A stretch of 64,000 bases of DNA from Glycine soja (taxonomy: Eukaryota; Streptophyta; Magnoliopsida; Fabales; Fabaceae), in contig NC_041002.1 in the NCBI RefSeq assembly GCF_004193775.1, forward strand, positions 3,583,261-3,647,260, written 5' to 3'. The first letter of the stretch is position 1. Every line of letters begins with the position of its first letter. The notes under the pieces are model-generated. The model saw only the letters and a program-made list of their open reading frames with translations. It did no database searches and was not told where the DNA came from. Shown here one piece after another: positions 58,201 through 64,000 of the stretch. The position numbers and the translations under genes are program-made.

Positions 58201-61200
58201 AAGAGTGGATATCAATATTGGAGGAAAGGAAACAAATGATATTTTGATATTTCCGGATTGACGACAGAGGCCAAAGACAATTTTGGAGGAGACAATACCA
58301 ATTTCCTACAAAACATTGAAGATGAATTACAATTCTAATTAAATCAATCGATAAGAAATTAATTGATTAAGTAATTATTTCTAATAATAAAGGTGGATCA
58401 TTTTTTCTGGTTAAAAATTTAAAATGATTACAATTGTAACTTTGATTTCAGTCTTTAAGTGGATGTAAAAATAGCCATCATAGTAATTTCTCTCTTTATT
58501 TCTTTTTTCCTTGTTACACTTGGAAAGGTAAAAGAAGATAAAGTCGACAAAATACCAAGGCGCAACCTATGTTTAGGTTTAGTCTGGATTCTTTTTTTAA
58601 AAAAAAATGAAAAATACTATCTTAGTGTGCAACAACAGATTTAAGCTTCAACAAAACATTTTTTAATATTTCAAAACATCCAAAATAAGAAAGAGATGAG
58701 TTTTCCTTACCTATCAACTCAATGAGTTAGCTTTTAGATGAAAAAGAGGAATAAAGGAAAAGACCTTGGGTTCAATATGAAAGTTTTCCTTCATTCCTAC
58801 AACAGTTTTACATCATTCATACCATTCCAAACCCCAAAACCAAAAAAAAAAAAACAAATTAAAATCTTGCAAATGAACATGTTCATGGGAAAAAATGAGA
58901 ATGAACAGAAAGAGAGGAAGACAAAGGTTTACCTCACCTAGAGACAACCAACAAACATTAAAGGGGGAGGAATGGAACTCCTTTTTTGTATAGCACCAAA
59001 GCTCTAAGCTTTTTCAATGGTGGTTTCTTGGAAAAGAGGAAGTGAGTGAAAAATAAAGTGTTTCTTTTAAGAAGAGTTTTTGAATATGAAGATTTATGAT
59101 AAGTTTTAAGTGACTTTCTAGCTTTTCATTCTCTGCACCTTGACATCTACTAGCACTATCTCTCATAAATCGAAAATACATCCCTCTAAACCTAAACACA
59201 CTAAAGCTCACTAATACTCATAGAACATATCATAAACATCACTAACTCATCAATTAATTAATTCATTCAAGCACTTAATTAACTTAAATTTATTTTCTTT
59301 TATAATTTAAATAAATTACTTGAACAATCAATTGATAAAATACAATGTTACAAGAATTACTTTCACGCAGCTGTACAAGTATAAATTGGTTTATACTAGT
59401 AAATAGCTTTGCATACTAAAACAAAATTTGCATCTTGTAATTTTGTTAATGACAATTTGTAGTATGCTAGGTTAGGCAAGTAGGCCATGTCTAATCATGT
59501 TCTAAAAATGATTATTAATGTTTTTTCTTTATTTATTTATATATTTTACTTCAATCCTTTTACATTCAGCACATTGTTGTTTTATATGTCCATTAGCTAA
59601 ATTTAGATTTATGCTTTGTCTCTCATAGCACATGGTTGTTTCTCATTTCTATGTTTCCAACTCGCATATATGAGGGTTTTCACATTAAATTAGAGCAAAA
59701 GACACACAAGAAGCTACACATTGTAGCTTCAAGGAGACGGGAACAAGTTATTTAAAATGCAAATCCAAAACATGAGGATAGTAAATTTTTTTGGTACTTA
59801 GAGCATGGTTTTTTTTAAGGGTTTTTAAGGGAAGAAACTATTTTTTTTATTGGAATAAATCTACATTAAAAATAAGATTAGTATCTTATGTAAGAAACAA
59901 TTCCTCAGTAATAAAAAATAATATTTACCTGACACATATCAACACCATAATTAAATGAAAATAAAAAAAATAAAAAAATGTGAATTTTTTAAAGTTTTAT
60001 ATAATTTAATACTTTTTGAGTAAAATTATATATGGATTTATTAGAATAACATGACATTGAGAAAACTAAAAATAAATACTATAAAAACCATCAAAGTAAC
60101 TTAAAAATTCTCATTAAAATGCTCTAATTTAATCTTAATAATCACATTTGAGATCTTTTATATAACTAGTCTATTACAAAGATCTACCTTGTAGTAACAA
60201 TTATTTTTAAGGTTTAGTTTAGTTGATTGAAAAGATATGAGTTATTATAAAATCTTAATATTATTTTCGATTTCCACAAAAAAAAACTTCACTTGGTTCT
60301 ACGTTATTAAAATAACAGAATATACAAAAAAAAAACATATCATTAAAACTGATAAATTAATTAATTTATAAAAATTAAAATTTATAATATTATAAAATAT
60401 AAAAAATTACAAAAGCGAGAGATTGGTCGGAGGAGAATCTTCGAAGCACGATATTTGCAGTGATTGGCAAATTTCTTTGGAATGGCACGTGGAATAAAAT
60501 ATTTTCATGCATGTTAATTGATGTAAATATTGGAGACAAGAAGCTTCTAGAAGTGTAAATAATCAAAGAAACCACGTCAATCCATCAATAATATTGGAAG
60601 ATACTCCTCTGTCTCATGCAGTCATGCTTAAGGTTTTGATACAATAATTAAAATATATAGTTAATATTTATTATTTTATTGATATTATCAGGAAAAATAT
60701 TTATATTATTTTAATTACTTTTTTTTTTTCATTTTCGTACTCTAAAATAAATAGTTAAGGATATATGAGGAAAAATATTTAATATTTCATTTGATATTAT
60801 AAAATGGTAATAAAAAAGGATTTTTTTTGTTAAAATGTCAAATGATAAACGAGGAAGGAAATATATTCTAAAAAATGTAATTGGAAGATATATACAAACA
60901 AAAATAGAGATGTGAGAGTCATCTCTATGTTTAATGCGTGCTAATCACTGCTAGAGAAACCGTTAAATTTGATTTGACTTCAGCCGATGGAGAACATTAA
61001 TTTTAAAATACACCAGTATAAATTTGATTTGAAGTTTGGTTTATTTATTTATAATTCACTCACTAACTTAATGTATAAAACTCACAAGTAGGATTGGAAT
61101 ATTAAAACCGCAAAGCACAAAATGAGTAAACAAAAAAGTCACATTTCAACTTTCGTGAATACTGTTTAAGCTAAAGTGAAATTCCAAATCTCTGAAAGGC

Positions 61201-62180
61201 AACCATTGCCATTAACAAAGAGGGATACCAGAATTTATTCCTTACTGAGACTCACTGTACCATCAATGTTCATTCAATGACCCATATAGCTTGGGATATA
61301 TGCCTGTTCCCATGATCATGAAAAAAAAATATATTACTATTTTGACTTGAAATAAGATTTAAATATTTAAACTTATGTGTATAACTTTTTTTTTTACATT
61401 CTACATAATGAATGTACAAAAATATTATATATACATTATATATGATCTATATAAAAAATCACAAACATATATTTGAATTTACTCAAACTTAACTCTAGCT
61501 AAAATTTAATACATTTTAATTTTGGAAAGAATAAAAACATTTTAGTCCAAATAGTATTACTTGCATTGGCATGGGAGGGGCATGATGACACATTAATTTC
61601 CAACTTTATGTTTACTTTTTGCCATAGACGCAATTTGTGTGTGATCACTGTCACATGAGAGAGGATTTCCTAATTGAGTAGAGGAAGAAAGCGTCCAAGA
61701 AAGACAACTCAGTGCCGAGTGACAATGCAAAACCGTCGATGAAGTAAGCAAAAGTTTGACAATACAAGGAAAATAATGGACTAAACGGTTGCACAAAACC
61801 TGCAACTCAGTGAAAAGTCACAATTTACACCCAAAATCGTGGCAATGGTAATCTTTTTGACGTGTTAAAAGGTTATATTTATATGCTGAAATGCGTGAGA
61901 GAGGCGTTTTCTGTGAGCTTCTGACTACTAATAATTAATTAAAGTTTTGACAACCATTAACACCATTGGTCAAACAATAAATTCTACAAAATCCGAGGTT
62001 AATAAAGGTGAAGGTGGAGGAAGATGCTTTTACCAAAACTTTATAATTTCTTATTTAAATGTTGGTAACACTTATAGTAATAAAAAAAAACAGTAATTTT
62101 TCATATATAAAAAATAATAATAATTTTTTTTACCAATGAGGAATAGAAATTTATAATGTTATTACAAATATAAAAGGAAT
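58201..62180. other. Intergenic, AT-rich; no gene seen
   Basis: About 4 kb without a supportable coding region. The part at 58700-59200 is less AT-rich and shows A-runs, but its short frames match nothing I recognise. Confidence 0.45.
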
Positions 62181-62732
62181 GGTCACTTCGTGAGGGCAAA
62201 ATTTGGTTCCATTGTTGCTATAGGAAGAATGGTGTTGTAGTGTATAAGAGGTGTGTGAGTTTTATTACGTCATAAATTTTATGATATTTTTTTTCTCTCT
62301 TTTGAGAGTGTCTTCATGTCTGTAATATAATGGATATTTATGAAACATTTTGCTTTTGCTTTTTTCCACATTCTGTTTTGTTGAACCAAGAAATCATCCT
62401 GCATTTGCTGCACTGCATAACGTTACTGAAAGGTGTGTCTGTCACCCCTTGAACTTGCTCATTGTCGTTTTGTGCATTCCCCACTTCCCAACACAACAAA
62501 GGAAAGGAAAGTGTTCATTTTGTTTCTTCTCTTGTTTTCCACACCATCATCATTTATTATTTTCCTCTCATTGTAACTGTTCTCGGTTTATCACCATAAT
62601 ACTACATTTTTGTCTGTGGGAGACTTTTCTTCTTCCCAACTGGTATTGCTTGTTTGAGCCTTTTCTTCTTCTTCTTCTTCTTTTTGCTTTGTTGGGTTTT
62701 GAGAACTTTGGAATTCACCAGGTTCAAGTAGC
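62181..62732 (+). promoter_or_regulatory. Promoter and 5' UTR region of the NAT gene
   Basis: Upstream of the NAT start codon. The last 250 bp are pyrimidine-rich (CTTCTTCTTCTTCTTC at about 62667), as in many plant 5' leaders. A frame open from 62350 runs through here into exon 1 out of register and is not a gene. The transcription start is not resolvable. Confidence 0.4.
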
Positions 62733-64000
62733 ATGGCAGGAGCTGCACCACCACCCAAGCCAGAAGAGCTTCAGCCACACCCAGTGAAAGATCAACTTCC
62801 AAATGTTTCATACTGCATCACAAGTCCTCCTCCATGGCGTGAGTTCACTGCTTCGTTCAACAACCCTTTTGTTTTATTTTGTAAAAACTTGAGCTTCCTT
62901 TTTGCACTTTTTATATGGATGATTGTTATTTGATAATGTGGTGAATGGTGATGATTTTTATTTTTATTTCTTGAAAAACTCTTTTAAGACCTATTTTTTT
63001 TTCTGGGGTATGATATAGAAACCAACTAGTCTTTTTTTAGTATTTATTGAAATTTAAATAGTGTACATTCATAGTCATTGTGATGATTGAGTTTAGAATT
63101 TTAATTTTGATGAAGCGGAGGCAATACTACTTGGTTTCCAACATTACTTGGTGATGCTTGGCACAACTGTTCTTATACCAACCACTCTTGTTACTCAGAT
63201 GGGAGGAGGAAATGTAAGAAAAAGATTAAAGAAAAGTAAATGGTTTTCAATGATGTTGTGTAGTTCCTAAGTCTAACCAAGTTCTCGATTGTGCTTCAAT
63301 AGGAAGAGAAAGCAAAAATGATCCAGACTCTGTTGTTTGTAGCTGGCATAAACACATTTTTCCAAACACTGTTTGGGACTCGTCTACCAGCAGTTATTGG
63401 AGGATCCTACACCTTTGTGCCAACTACCATTTCAATCATTTTGGCTGGTCGCTACAGTGACATCGTGAATCCTCAGGAGGTTGGTTCATTACACATGTTA
63501 TGGCGTTTTTGTTGTGTCACCATCCTTGTTAACCTGGATTCTGATAAATATGCAGAGATTCGAGAGGATAATGCGCGGAACACAGGGTGCGCTTATTGTT
63601 GCTTCAACCCTCCAAATTGTTGTTGGCTTCAGTGGACTTTGGCGCAATGTCGTGAGGTTGGTTCCTGTCTAGATACTTAAATTGGTTTTGACCTCAATCT
63701 TGTAGTCACATTGTGCTCTGTCAGATTATCCATGCAATACTTTTACTTTCACATGTTAAGAGATGTTTCCAATTTACTTGTTTGGGAGAATGGTTAGCTC
63801 TATAATGTGTAGTTGTGTACTAATCGCTGCTTCATTTGGTTTCTCCCAATTAGTGATCACAAACTTTTGTTGAATTCAATTGCAGTTTCACTGATAGATA
63901 GGACTTTTACCATTCTGAAAGTTATTGGCTCGTTTTCTGCCTCTTGAAATCATATTGGAGAATAATTTGTTGTAATTTTTTAGGTTCTTAAGCCCTCTTT
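62733..64000 (+). CDS. NAT6-like: Nucleobase-ascorbate transporter, NAT6-like (5' part)
   Basis: Membrane permease of the NCS2/NAT (xanthine-uracil) family, expected at the plasma membrane. Exons are 62733-62838, 63116-63213, 63303-63479, 63556-63656 and 63984 onward, continuing past the window. All junctions are GT-AG and phases agree. Exon 1 (MAGAAPPPKPEELQPHPVKD ... YCITSPPPW) is the conserved plant NAT N-tail. The first helices follow: EAILLGFQHYLVMLGTTVLI, then TLLFVAGINTFFQTLFGTRL and PAVIGGSYTFVPTTISIILA. RFERIMRGTQGALIVASTLQ and IVVGFSGLWRNVVRFLSPL then reach the edge. The exon 5 acceptor is TTTTTAG at 63983; an earlier CAG at 63885 gives an immediate stop and is not used. The motifs defining substrate lie beyond the window. 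Confidence 0.92.

Noticed and set aside
62350..62787. 145-residue frame upstream of the NAT gene
   Set aside because: It overlaps the NAT start in another frame, is Cys/His/Leu-rich from pyrimidine runs, and matches no family.
63885..63984. Use of the CAG acceptor at 63885 for NAT exon 5
   Set aside because: It leads to a stop within a few codons. The acceptor at 63983 restores RFLSPL as expected for NAT proteins.

Overview
This is plant nuclear DNA: AT-rich, with GT-AG introns, TA microsatellites and many decayed transposons. The proteins are dicot-like. The TBL array, the AGCGCG-containing LTR and the MULE/LINE relics point to a legume of the soybean (Glycine) type. That assignment rests on family recognition only; no search was run.

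Left end (1-8.7 kb): a seven-exon receptor-like cytoplasmic kinase gene on + (PBL28-like; CDS 913-4983) faces a two-exon plastid-type GNAT acetyltransferase gene on - (GNAT6-like; CDS 8488-5888). As I recall, their Arabidopsis counterparts are also adjacent (At1g24030/At1g24040). Kinase intron 6 holds a clean 597-bp hAT-type MITE with a perfect 8-bp target duplication. The GNAT intron holds a decayed copy of its own 5' splice region.

Centre (13.5-51.8 kb): a cluster of seven TRICHOME BIREFRINGENCE-LIKE (TBL; PC-esterase/DUF231) loci, related to the TBL19-22 group of Golgi polysaccharide O-acetyltransferases. Six keep the two-exon plan: exon 1 encodes a membrane anchor and stem, then a phase-1 intron, then exon 2 encodes the whole catalytic part. 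Four are intact (13.5-15.4, 24.9-26.9, 36.7-38.6 and 49.9-51.8 kb, all on -). One on + (18.3-19.9 kb) has two compensating frameshifts. One (41.7-43.4 kb) has a 2-bp deletion just after the GDS motif. One (34.65-34.95 kb) is a stub left by two internal deletions. Three of the loci share a recognisable proximal promoter with a CACGTG box.

Between the TBL genes lie a dead LINE (29.35-31.65 kb) and a smaller LINE relic (22.5-22.9 kb), two MULE relics (31.9-32.5 and 55.2-57.1 kb), a probable solo LTR (about 39.5-41.0 kb), a UBA-type exon and a broken C2H2 zinc-finger fragment. A 683-bp segment at 40659-41341, made of LTR end plus unique flank, recurs almost identically at 56030-56712 inside the second MULE relic.

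Right end (62.7-64 kb): the first five exons of a nucleobase-ascorbate transporter gene (NAT6-like), cut off by the window edge. Apart from the TBL array, the genes are unrelated housekeeping or signalling genes.
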